Origin: Microbacterium murale
GTDB taxonomy: Bacteria > Actinomycetota > Actinomycetes > Actinomycetales > Microbacteriaceae
NCBI RefSeq assembly: GCF_030815955.1
Contig: NZ_JAUSXK010000001.1
Location: 2,914,001 to 2,978,000 of the forward strand
Direction: 5' to 3'
DNA length: 64,000 nt
Shown one piece after another: positions 24,617 through 32,689 of this stretch. The position numbers and the translations under genes were made by a program. The first letter of the stretch is position 1, and each line of letters opens with the position of its first letter. Below the pieces are notes generated by a model. The model worked only from the letters and a program-made list of their open reading frames with translations, searched no databases and was not told the origin of the DNA.

Positions 24617-25603
24617 ATGCCCAGGAGGTCTCCACTCGTCATCGGCCATCGTGGTGCGCCGGGTTACCGCCCGGAGCACAGCCGGTCCTCGTACGAACTC
24701 GCCCTCGCGATGGGGGTGGACGCCGTCGAGCCCGACATCGTCGCCACGAAAGACGGTGTGCTGGTCGTGCGTCACGAGAACGAGATCTCAGGCACCACCG
24801 ATGTCGCGACTCGTCCCGAGTTCGCCGACCGGAAGACGACGAAGCGCGTCGACGGGCAGGCCCTGACGGGGTGGTTCACCGAGGATTTCACCTGGGACGA
24901 GATTGCGACGCTGCGCGTGACAGAGCGGATCCCGACGGTGCGCACGGCCAGCGCGACGTTCGACGGAGGCCAAGGAGTACTGCGGCTGACAGACCTCCTC
25001 GACATCGTGCGCGCCGGCTCCGTCGAGCACGGGCGTGAGATCGGCGTCGTGCTGGAGATCAAGCACGCCACTTACTTCGCGAGCATCGGCCTCGATCTGG
25101 TTCCGATGATCATTCGAGACCTCAGGGCAGCGGGATGGGCCGACGGCGAACTTCCCCTGATCATCGAGGCTTTCGAATCCACGGTCCTGGCGCAACTGCG
25201 AGCAGCATCCATTCCCGCGTCCTACATCTATCTGATCGAGGCATCCGGCCGTCCGTACGATCAGCTCGTCGCGCATGGCAAGGCCGCAGCGACGTACAAG
25301 GCGACGGTCACACCGCACGGCTTGGACGGACTCGTCGGAAAAGTCGACGGCATCAGCCTCAACAAGCGGATGCTGCTCGCCAAGGGGAACACGATCGTCT
25401 CCGACGCCCATGCCAGAGGCCTGAAGGTGTTCACCTGGACCGCTCGTCCGGAGAACTCGTTCCTCGCTGCCGAGTTCCGCAGCGACGGGGGCAAGGGGGC
25501 GTTCGGCGACTACGAATCGGAATGGGCGGTGCTGGCGGACGCCGGCATCGACGGGGTCTTCGTCGATCATCCCGACCTCGGCGTCGCGTTCTTCCGCGGC
25601 TGA
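24617..25603 (+). CDS. Glycerophosphodiester phosphodiesterase
   Basis: 328 residues with the GDPD core: HRGAPGYRPEHS (about 11-22), VDAVEPDIVATKDGVLVVRHE (Glu/Asp about 40-42, His about 55) and the EIKHATYF glutamate near 145. These residues hold the metal and cleave glycerophosphodiesters to glycerol 3-phosphate and an alcohol. No signal peptide is present, so it should be cytoplasmic. The open frame extends 67 codons upstream, but the ATG at 24617 fits both the family start and the promoter. Confidence 0.93.
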   Translation: MPRRSPLVIGHRGAPGYRPEHSRSSYELALAMGVDAVEPDIVATKDGVLVVRHENEISGTTDVATRPEFADRKTTKRVDGQALTGWFTEDFTWDEIATLRVTERIPTVRTASATFDGGQGVLRLTDLLDIVRAGSVEHGREIGVVLEIKHATYFASIGLDLVPMIIRDLRAAGWADGELPLIIEAFESTVLAQLRAASIPASYIYLIEASGRPYDQLVAHGKAAATYKATVTPHGLDGLVGKVDGISLNKRMLLAKGNTIVSDAHARGLKVFTWTARPENSFLAAEFRSDGGKGAFGDYESEWAVLADAGIDGVFVDHPDLGVAFFRG

Positions 25604-25760
25604 ATCCGCCTGCGCGCACGGCTGGGACTGCTCGCGCGTTCGGACCGGGCCGCCGGTCGGACATGGCTCGTTCACGTGGCGTACACGCTCTCGACTCCGA
25701 AATTTAAGCCCGACTCGATGGTCTGGACGCATCCCGTCCCCTTCCTGACCCTGGAGTCAC

Positions 25761-28565
25761 ATGTCCCGCATGCAACGCGGGCTCGCGACGACGGCAGTGT
25801 GCGCAATGAGCGCCACCCTGCTGCTCGCAGTCCCCACCTCTGCCATCGGTGCCGAGGCGCCACTCGGCGTCCGCATCAACGAAGTCGTCTCCAATGGAGG
25901 CAGCCCAGACGACTGGATCGAGTTCTACAACCACTCGGACAGTGACGTCGACCTGAGCGGCTACATCGTCCAGGACAACAGCGACAAGAACCCGTACACG
26001 TTCCCCGTCGGGACGATTGTGACGCCGGGGGCATACCTCGTCATCGATACGCTCTCCGATGCGGGCGAGGGTGACTTCGACTTCGGGCTCGGCAAGGGCG
26101 ACAGCGTGCGTCTGTTCGCGCCGGGCGACGCCAACGGCGCTGAGCCGCTGCTGCAGACGACCTGGCCCGTAGACACGCACGCCGTGCCGAGCTGGGGCGT
26201 GCAGGATGCGGGCGGCGAGCCGGTCTGGAGCATCACCACTGCATCGACCAAGGGCGCGGAGAACACCTTCGAAGTCGTTCCCGAAGAGCCGGAAGAGCCG
26301 GAAGAGCCCGAGACACCGGTCGCGGGTGCGGTCTTCATCAACGAGGTCGACTCGCAGCCCGCCGACTGGGTGGAGTTCTACAACCCGGGCGAGACGGCAC
26401 TCGACGTCTCGGGATACGAGATCCGCGACAACTCCGACGACCACCGCTGGCAGTTCGCGCCGGGCACGTCGATCCCCGCAGGCGGATTTCTGCTCGTGGA
26501 GGAGGGCACGATCGGCATTGTGAACGGTGTCGAGACGGCCTTCCGCGATCCGATCGGCATCGGCTCCGCCGACCGCATCCGGCTGTTCGACACCTCCGGT
26601 GCGATGATCGACGACACCCTTCCTTGGGAGGGACATGCTGCGATCGACGGCGACTTCGCCGCCGCGACGCTCGCCCGCTGCGTCGACGGTGTGGGAGCCT
26701 TCGCGCTCGCGACGCCTACACCCGGAGCATCCAACACGTGCGTCACCCCCGCCGTCGTGATCAATGAGATCGAGTCGAACGGCGATGCGACCGATTGGGT
26801 CGAGGTACACAACACCGGCACGTCCGCCGTCGACATCTCCGGTTGGAGCGTGATGGACGACAAGCCCGCCGACCACGCGAGCGAGACCACTCCACTGCCC
26901 GCCGGCACGGTGCTCGCCGCCGGTGGATACTTCGTGTTCGACCAGCCGGTGAACTTCGTGTTCGGCCTCGGCGGCGGCGACACCGTCACGGTGCGCGACG
27001 CGAACGGCAAGACCGTCGCCGAGCACGTATACGCCGATCACGCGAAGGGCGTCTGGGCGCGTTGCGGCGACGAGTTCATCGATGCCGCCGTCTCGACCAA
27101 GGGCGCGGTGAACGACTGCGAGGACGGCGGTGACGGCGGCGGCGAGATCGATCTCGCACCCTGGCCGGGATCCGCCGACGTGCGGGTGCTGGACAGTGCT
27201 CCGATGTTCCTCGAGGACAGCTCAGGACTCGACGTCCAGGAGACCGCCGACGGTGCCTTCCTCTGGGCGGTCGACAACGGCGAGGGGCGAATCTGGAAGC
27301 TGAAGGCCGCGGCCGACGGCTCGGTGTCGATGGTCGACGGCTGGGCCGACGGCAAGCGCGTGCGCTTCCAGAAGGATGCCGCCGATCCCGGTGCTGCCGG
27401 TCCAGACACCGAAGGCATCACCACCGACGCCGACGGCCTGGTGTACGTGGCATCCGAGCGCGACAACAGCGCCAAGGGCGTCAACCAGAACAAGATCCTG
27501 CAGGTCGATCCGGACGGTTCGTCTGAAGACCTCGTGGCACTGGCCGAGTGGGACCTCACCGCGCTGCTTCCGGCCGTCGGTGCGAACCTCGGCATCGAGG
27601 CGGTCGAGTGGGTGCCGGATGCTGCGCTCGCCGGAAAGCTGTTCGATGACAACGCGCAGGCGGCCTACGACCCGGCGACGTACTCCGGCAAGAACGACGG
27701 CCTCTTCTTCGTCGCAGTCGAGGACAACGGCGGGGTGTACGCGTTCGCACTGACCGCCGACGGCTCGGCGGAACTCGTCTCGACGATCGATCCGGGCCTC
27801 GCAGGCGTCATGGCGCTGGACTACGACACGGTGCTCGGTGTGATGTGGGCCGTGTGCGACGACGGATGCCACGGAGCCTCCGCGCAGATCACCCTCAACG
27901 GCACTGCCAAGCCGGGCATCGCGCACTTCGCACGTGCGGCGGGCCTGCCCGACATCAATAACGAGGGGTTCGCGACGGCTCCGGCCTCGCTCGCGTCGAA
28001 CGGGCAGCGTCCGGTGTGGTGGTTCGCCGACGGGTTCGCCTCCGAGGCGCTGCGCACCGGCACGTTGCCGGCTGGCGGCGGTGGCGAAGGCCCCGGTGAA
28101 GGTCCCGGCGAGGGTCCGGGCGAGGGTGGAAACCAGCCGGGTCCGTCGATCGAGCCGCTGCCCGGCGATGAGATCGTCGACGGCAACCGTGGGGGAGCGA
28201 CGGTCGACAAGACGTCCGTCGCGCCTGGCGAGCAGGTGACGATCACGGTTGCGCAGCACGCCGGCGCCGACGTCGAGGTGTGGATGTACTCCGATCCGAC
28301 GTTCCTCGCCGACGGCTCGCTGAATGCCGCGGGAGCGATCACGATCACGATCCCGAAGGATGCTTCACCAGGTGCTCACCGTCTCGCGGTCTACTCCGCG
28401 AACGGCGAGCTGCTGGGCTGGGTGAGCATCCAGGTCACGGCCGCAGGCGGCGGGCTCGCGGTCACGGGTTCCGAACTCCCGGCGGGCGCACTCGTGCTCG
28501 CACTGGGACTCCTGCTCGCCGGTGCGATCGCAGTGACCCTGCGTCGCCGGCGGCAGACGGCCTAG
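25761..28565 (+). CDS. Sortase-anchored surface protein with three lamin-tail domains and a propeller-like domain
   Basis: 934 residues. A signal peptide covers about 1-31. Three lamin-tail repeats follow (about 33-170, 188-325, 332-455), each opening with INEV/INEI and DWIEFYN, DWVEFYN or DWVEVHN. A repeat-rich domain (about 470-780) resembles esterase-like/phytase-like β-propellers (DTEGITTDADGLVYVASE). Then come a Gly-Glu-Gly-Pro linker, an Ig-like module, and LAVTG (899-903), a hydrophobic span and RRRRQTA. LAXTG followed by membrane span and basic tail is the class E sortase signal of actinobacteria, so the protein should be wall-linked. GGAG lies 4 nt before the ATG. The enzymatic role, if any, is unknown. 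Confidence 0.88.
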   Translation: MSRMQRGLATTAVCAMSATLLLAVPTSAIGAEAPLGVRINEVVSNGGSPDDWIEFYNHSDSDVDLSGYIVQDNSDKNPYTFPVGTIVTPGAYLVIDTLSDAGEGDFDFGLGKGDSVRLFAPGDANGAEPLLQTTWPVDTHAVPSWGVQDAGGEPVWSITTASTKGAENTFEVVPEEPEEPEEPETPVAGAVFINEVDSQPADWVEFYNPGETALDVSGYEIRDNSDDHRWQFAPGTSIPAGGFLLVEEGTIGIVNGVETAFRDPIGIGSADRIRLFDTSGAMIDDTLPWEGHAAIDGDFAAATLARCVDGVGAFALATPTPGASNTCVTPAVVINEIESNGDATDWVEVHNTGTSAVDISGWSVMDDKPADHASETTPLPAGTVLAAGGYFVFDQPVNFVFGLGGGDTVTVRDANGKTVAEHVYADHAKGVWARCGDEFIDAAVSTKGAVNDCEDGGDGGGEIDLAPWPGSADVRVLDSAPMFLEDSSGLDVQETADGAFLWAVDNGEGRIWKLKAAADGSVSMVDGWADGKRVRFQKDAADPGAAGPDTEGITTDADGLVYVASERDNSAKGVNQNKILQVDPDGSSEDLVALAEWDLTALLPAVGANLGIEAVEWVPDAALAGKLFDDNAQAAYDPATYSGKNDGLFFVAVEDNGGVYAFALTADGSAELVSTIDPGLAGVMALDYDTVLGVMWAVCDDGCHGASAQITLNGTAKPGIAHFARAAGLPDINNEGFATAPASLASNGQRPVWWFADGFASEALRTGTLPAGGGGEGPGEGPGEGPGEGGNQPGPSIEPLPGDEIVDGNRGGATVDKTSVAPGEQVTITVAQHAGADVEVWMYSDPTFLADGSLNAAGAITITIPKDASPGAHRLAVYSANGELLGWVSIQVTAAGGGLAVTGSELPAGALVLALGLLLAGAIAVTLRRRRQTA
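28083..28130 (+). repeat. Four 12-bp tandem repeats encoding Gly-Glu-Gly-Pro
   Basis: GGCGAAGGCCCC, GGTGAAGGTCCC, GGCGAGGGTCCG and GGCGAGGGTGGA follow directly within the anchored protein gene. They form the flexible spacer before its Ig-like module. A second short repeat (Pro-Glu-Glu, 9-bp units) lies at about 26281-26311. Confidence 0.85.
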
Positions 28566-28573
28566 CCGAACAC

Positions 28574-28616
28574 CGCTGAGGGCGCGTGGAGCCGATCGCT
28601 CCACGCGCCCTCAGCG
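28574..28616. terminator. Bidirectional terminator hairpin
   Basis: A perfect 19-bp stem (28574-28592 with 28598-28616) and a 5-nt loop lies between the convergent surface-protein and yccF genes. Confidence 0.8.
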
Positions 28617-28630
28617 TCTGCGCCGATCGA

Positions 28631-29029
28631 TCAGTGCTTCGAATCGAACGGGCCTCTGCGGGTCGAGACGATGTCCTTGCCGAGCGGCATGAGCGAGATC
28701 GGCACCATTTTGAAGTCGGCGATTCCCATCGGGATGCCGATGATCGTGATGCACAGGGCGATGCCGGAGACGATGTGCCCGATCGCGAGCCACCACCCGG
28801 CGAGGACGACCCACACCACATTGCCGAGGAAGGCTCCGACCCCGCCTCTGGGCTTCTCGATGATCTGCCGCCCGAACGGCCAGAGGGCGTAGCCGGCGAT
28901 GCGGAACGAGGCGATGCCCCAGGGGATCGTGACGATCAGGATGCACAGAATGATGCCTGCGAGCATGTAGCCCAGGAACAGCCAGAATCCGGACAGGACC
29001 AGCCAGATGACGTTGAGTATCGTGCGCAT
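28631..29029 (-). CDS. YccF-domain inner membrane protein
   Basis: 132 residues with two copies of the YccF motif: ILIVTIPWGIASFRIAGYALWP-type (about 31-52) and ITIIGIPMGIADFKMVPISLMP-type (about 93-114), each within paired helices. Family function is unknown. GGGAAG lies about 6 nt before the ATG. A damaged copy of its first motif lies about 500 bp upstream (29447-29563). Confidence 0.9.
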   Translation of the reverse strand: MRTILNVIWLVLSGFWLFLGYMLAGIILCILIVTIPWGIASFRIAGYALWPFGRQIIEKPRGGVGAFLGNVVWVVLAGWWLAIGHIVSGIALCITIIGIPMGIADFKMVPISLMPLGKDIVSTRRGPFDSKH

Positions 29030-29044
29030 TGTTCTTCCCTTCTC

Positions 29045-29437
29045 TCAGTGCAGGTCGCGTCGCACGCGCCGACCGGACATGCTCTCGATGCGGAACCGCA
29101 GCGGCAGCACGCGCTCGCTGCCGGCCCACGGTTCGCGGCCGGTGATCGAGGAAGCCTCCTCGTCGCTCATTGTCGATATCCGTCCGTGCATCAGCACACT
29201 CCATCCCGTGCCTGCGAGGTCGTCGTGAAAGTCGATCTCGAACGCGACGAGCGAACTCGCATCGCCCGCGCGTCGCAGGAGGCCGTCGGAAGACGTGCGT
29301 ATGAAGAGATCATTGCCTGACACGGCATAGTTGACCGGAAAGATCTGGACGCGCTCGTCCGCGACAAAGCCGATCCTTCCCACCGTCGTCGTGGTCAACA
29401 GCTCTCGGCACTGCTGCTCCTGCAGTTCGCTGATCAT
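29045..29437 (-). CDS. Pyridoxamine 5'-phosphate oxidase-like (split-β-barrel) protein
   Basis: 130 residues with the short FMN/F420-binding barrel pattern: CRELLTTTTVGRIGFVAD (about 10-27), IFPVNYAVSGNDLFIRT (about 32-48), VAFEIDFHDDLAGTGWSVLMHGR (about 64-86). Such small proteins bind a flavin-type cofactor; the reaction cannot be named. GGAGGA precedes the ATG by 4 nt. It ends 15 nt before yccF, so the two probably share a message. Confidence 0.85.
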   Translation of the reverse strand: MISELQEQQCRELLTTTTVGRIGFVADERVQIFPVNYAVSGNDLFIRTSSDGLLRRAGDASSLVAFEIDFHDDLAGTGWSVLMHGRISTMSDEEASSITGREPWAGSERVLPLRFRIESMSGRRVRRDLH

Positions 29438-29446
29438 GTCTTCCTC

Positions 29447-29563
29447 CTATGCGGATTGCTGACGGGCGTTTGCGGCCCAGCCTGGACTCGTAACGTCATG
29501 GAGGAACGAGCCGTCGATGCGGAGTGACGCGATGCCCCACGAGATCGTGACGATCAGGCGCAT
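29447..29563 (-). pseudogene. Remnant of a yccF copy
   Basis: A 38-codon frame begins MRLIVTISWGIASLRIDG. This matches LIVTIPWGIASFRIAG of the intact YccF protein encoded 500 bp downstream, and the DNA is also closely similar over about 45 nt. After this match the sequence is unrelated, and the second motif is missing. The stop codon lies directly before the ribosome site of the next gene, so the remnant may still be translated as a leader. I read it as a partial duplication or recombination scar. Confidence 0.6.
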
Positions 29564-29609
29564 GGCTCGATTCTGACACCCGCGGCCGAGAGCGCGCTGG
29601 GCATGCTGA

Positions 29610-30254
29610 TCATTCGGATTCGTCTGGCCAGTACCTTGCTGTGCCGTCCTCGTTGTAGCCGAATATCGGCGGCGCGGCGGGGTGTTCGGCCGGAGGGAGC
29701 TTCTGTAACTCGGGTCGGTCGCCCGCCGTACCGGGAAGCGTCAACTCCGAGAGCGTTTGGGCGTCGCCGGGTTCGCAGGTGCTGTCGGCGTAAACGGTGG
29801 CGGAGTCAAAGAGTTCTCCGGGGCTGAAGTCGATGGTGATGCGTTGCACGTGGGCGTCGGGTTTCGCGGCTTGGATGGCGACGTTGGGAACATCACCGGT
29901 GTAGGTGCGGGTCTTGATGTCGGTCCACCCGTTCTCATCCAGCCATGCCCCGATGCGATGCGCGGCCTCGGCCGGTGTGCCGTCGATCCGCCATCCTTCG
30001 GGAGTGCCACGGGTCAGATCGAACTGGTAGCTGCCGTCACCGCAGGCCGAGGGGGCATCTCCGTATCCCAGGATTCGCCAGTCCCCGTCAAGGATCTGCA
30101 GTTGCACCTCGGCGACAGCGGCCTTGTATTCGAGGTTCACCGTCCTGGCCTGCTCGAACAGATCCTCATCGCTCACAGATTCCCCACATCCACTCAACAC
30201 CAGCAACGCACTCACGGACACGGCGATCAGCCCCCACCGACGAGGTCGCATCAC
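29610..30254 (-). CDS. Putative lipoprotein of the WXG-like/hydrolase operon
   Basis: 214 residues with a basic start, hydrophobic stretch and lipobox VLSGC (Cys near 23), so it should be anchored on the outer face of the membrane. The mature part is acidic with a single pair of further cysteines (PSACGDG and STCEPGD) that could form a disulfide. No domain is recognised. It overlaps the upstream hydrolase gene by 4 nt and is the last gene of that operon. Confidence 0.7.
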   Translation of the reverse strand: MMRPRRWGLIAVSVSALLVLSGCGESVSDEDLFEQARTVNLEYKAAVAEVQLQILDGDWRILGYGDAPSACGDGSYQFDLTRGTPEGWRIDGTPAEAAHRIGAWLDENGWTDIKTRTYTGDVPNVAIQAAKPDAHVQRITIDFSPGELFDSATVYADSTCEPGDAQTLSELTLPGTAGDRPELQKLPPAEHPAAPPIFGYNEDGTARYWPDESE

Positions 30255-32203
30255 TGCACGGCCTCCTGGGCCGCAGCAGCGTCGACGAGGTCGATGATCG
30301 TCTGCTTGAAGGATTGTGACATCGGGTCAAGATACCCGACCGCCTCGTCATCCATGACGGGGACGGGGTCGCCGGTCAGTGATGGTTCGAACCCGTCGAA
30401 GCGGTAATACCACTCCGTACTGCGCTGAGAGTTGTGACCCTCGGTGCGCTCTCCGTGCTCCCCGGTCCCATCGCCGTAGCCGGGCACCCACCCTCCGTCG
30501 GCGCTGAACACTTCGACGCCATCGATCTCGCGAGGGTCGATCGAATGCTCGGATACCGGCCAGCGGCCGATCGGGGCGATGAAGTCGTCTTCCGCGTGAG
30601 TCGCATGCAGAGTCAGGAAGCCGTCGTCGATCTGGCTGCTCAACACTCTGGCGGTGTCGTCGGTGACGCCGGCGGACCCATAGAGCCAGACGTTGTCGAC
30701 CAGTCCTGGGTTATCGGCGACCATCTGGGTTCCCGATGTCGTGCCGAGGGAGTGCAGGCCGAGATTGAGCTGCGCGTTCGGATTGTTCGCCTCGAAGCCA
30801 CGGAGCAGCTGCGCCATCCGCTCTGCACCGGCGTCCGGGCGCTCGATGTTCCACACGTTGCCTGCGTCACCGGAATCCCACTCCATGAAGAGGACGGTCG
30901 CCGTCCCCGCTGAGGAACCGTGCTTGCTGAGCTCCCATTCGAGCTGCTGCTGCATTGCGATCGCGCTGCCTGACCATTCGCCGAGCTGACCCATGTCTGT
31001 CGCGATACCGTGTGTCAGCGTCGTGATCTGGTCGGCCCTGTCGACGTCGCCGAACCCGATACTCGCCCGCGGGCTGCCGTCGTCGGTCTCTAAGAAGAGG
31101 GACAGCAGCGACAGCGGCGGGTCGTTCGTCTGCATCGCCCGATCAAGCATGTCGCTCAGTTGCGACAGCTGCTCCCTTTGCGTGTCGCTCAGCTCCCCGG
31201 CGAGCAACTGCCTCAAGGTCTCGCGATTGAACTCGGTCTTGTCTGCCGCGCGCAGTCCGTTGAGGTTTCCGATGGCGAACGGGGCGAGGGCGAAGAGCTG
31301 GGCCAGCGGTCCGGTCGCCCACGCGCCCTCCCCGTCGGATCCACGAGAGGACTGAACTTCAAGGCCCTCCCACAACCGGATGGCCCGATCTGGGGCGACG
31401 AAGCCGACCGCGCTCGCGAAGTCGGGATGCGACGCGATCCACGCTTCGACCGTCGATCTGTCGGCAGTACTCAGCCATTCGAGTCGAGCCGCAGAGGCGT
31501 CGGACAGGGAGAGCTCAAGACGCTCCGCCAGACCTAGGTGCGTGATCGGTCCCATCGGATACGACGTCTCCACGACGCCCCAGTACGTCTGAGATACGCG
31601 CAGCGGCTCACCCCAAGCGCCGCGCACCTCGTCTCCGCCACTGATCCTCTTCAGCTCGCCGGCGATCGATTCCTCGGCATCATCGATGTCGCGGCGAAAT
31701 CGCTCGATGTCGGACTGCAGATCGCTGACCGCGCGGTCGGCGGAATCCGCCGCGTGCAGGGCGTCCATACGATCCGCACGTGCGCTCGTCGTCGTCGACG
31801 AGTCTGGATCCCTGTCGAACGCCGCCCAGTAGGCGGTCTCCGCCGTCTGAGCATCCGCCTGCGCGTCGGCATGTTCCTGGTTCACCGTGATGATCCGTGC
31901 GGCCAGCTCCTCACGGCGCGTCTTCAACGAGGGGAAGACGTATGTCGCGGCATCCGACAGCACGCGGCGGCCCTCGAACATGGCCGTGACGAAATCCTGC
32001 ATGGACGCGGTTGGCGGGTCCAGCATGATCGCCGCGCCTTCGGCACCGGTCACGTCGAACACCTCCGGAATGCGTTTCCAGCGCTCCTGGGCATCCAGCA
32101 TCGCCGACTGCAGTGTCGTCGCGGCAGAGGTGATCTGCTCCACGAGAGCCTCAACAGCCGCAGCATCGAGCACGTGCGGAAGCGACGCCGAGACCGCGCT
32201 CAC
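30251..32203 (-). CDS. Large α/β-hydrolase-domain (DUF1023-type) protein with helical N-terminus
   Basis: 650 residues. The first part (about 1-200) is helical with a coiled-coil-like stretch (about 90-190) and resembles WXG-type partner domains. The C-terminal part (about 385-600) looks like a DUF1023 α/β hydrolase: LFMEWDSGDAGN, NAQLNLGLHSLGTT with the likely nucleophile Ser in HSLG, and THAEDDFIAP with candidate acid residues. No signal peptide is present. It overlaps both neighbours by 4 nt. Similar proteins are commonly linked to type VII-like (ESX) export; that role here is inference. Confidence 0.75.
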   Translation of the reverse strand: MSAVSASLPHVLDAAAVEALVEQITSAATTLQSAMLDAQERWKRIPEVFDVTGAEGAAIMLDPPTASMQDFVTAMFEGRRVLSDAATYVFPSLKTRREELAARIITVNQEHADAQADAQTAETAYWAAFDRDPDSSTTTSARADRMDALHAADSADRAVSDLQSDIERFRRDIDDAEESIAGELKRISGGDEVRGAWGEPLRVSQTYWGVVETSYPMGPITHLGLAERLELSLSDASAARLEWLSTADRSTVEAWIASHPDFASAVGFVAPDRAIRLWEGLEVQSSRGSDGEGAWATGPLAQLFALAPFAIGNLNGLRAADKTEFNRETLRQLLAGELSDTQREQLSQLSDMLDRAMQTNDPPLSLLSLFLETDDGSPRASIGFGDVDRADQITTLTHGIATDMGQLGEWSGSAIAMQQQLEWELSKHGSSAGTATVLFMEWDSGDAGNVWNIERPDAGAERMAQLLRGFEANNPNAQLNLGLHSLGTTSGTQMVADNPGLVDNVWLYGSAGVTDDTARVLSSQIDDGFLTLHATHAEDDFIAPIGRWPVSEHSIDPREIDGVEVFSADGGWVPGYGDGTGEHGERTEGHNSQRSTEWYYRFDGFEPSLTGDPVPVMDDEAVGYLDPMSQSFKQTIIDLVDAAAAQEAVQ

Positions 32204-32574
32204 TGGTACGACCCCGCAGTGATATAGGCCGCGCGAGGCGCAATGCCCCAGGCATCCTCGGCGTGCTTCTCCGCCGCCGAGATGTTGTCCGCCATCTGCT
32301 CATCGCCCGCGACGATCGCGACAGTCGCCTCGCCCACTGCCGCCGCTGAACCGCTGACCGAATGCATGAGTTTGCCGGGAACGAGCCGGCGCTGCGACAT
32401 GAACGATTCCCAGGCGGAGGAGAGCACGGTGCGTCCGTCCGCGGTCAGAGCCGCCCCGCCGCTCGTTGCCGCATCGTCGATGCCGGTGTATGCGCTCTCG
32501 AACTGCGGACCCAGGTCGTCTATCCCGGCGAGAACGCCGAGCACGCCATCCGGATCGACCCGCCACTGTCCCAA
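32200..32574 (-). CDS. Small helical protein, DUF6507/WXG100-like
   Basis: 124 residues: WRVDPDGVLGVLAGIDDLGPQ at the start, AWESFMSQRRLVPGKLMHSV in the middle, then a helix rich in Ala. Size, helical content and the Trp-rich centre suggest an ESX-like partner. The TTG start has a GGGGG run about 5 nt upstream. It is the first gene of the three-gene operon and overlaps the hydrolase gene by 4 nt. Confidence 0.65.
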   Translation of the reverse strand: MGQWRVDPDGVLGVLAGIDDLGPQFESAYTGIDDAATSGGAALTADGRTVLSSAWESFMSQRRLVPGKLMHSVSGSAAAVGEATVAIVAGDEQMADNISAAEKHAEDAWGIAPRAAYITAGSYQ

Positions 32575-32674
32575 CGCGACCCCCCGATCGTGCGCGGATC
32601 GCGCAACTCCGGCCAGCTTATCGGCGATGCGGATGCCACGGCTAGAGGCGGCGACCGACGTCGGTGCCCCGGCC

Positions 32675-32680
32675 TAGACT
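32675..32680 (+). promoter_or_regulatory. -10 element of pcrA
   Basis: TAGACT lies 9 nt before the ATG at 32690, leaving a leader of only a few bases. Confidence 0.45.
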
Positions 32681-32689
32681 CATAAGGTC

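Noticed and set aside
28083..28130. Short regular repeats considered as a CRISPR-like array
   Set aside because: Units are 12 bp, contiguous, in frame and encode a protein spacer; there are no spacers.
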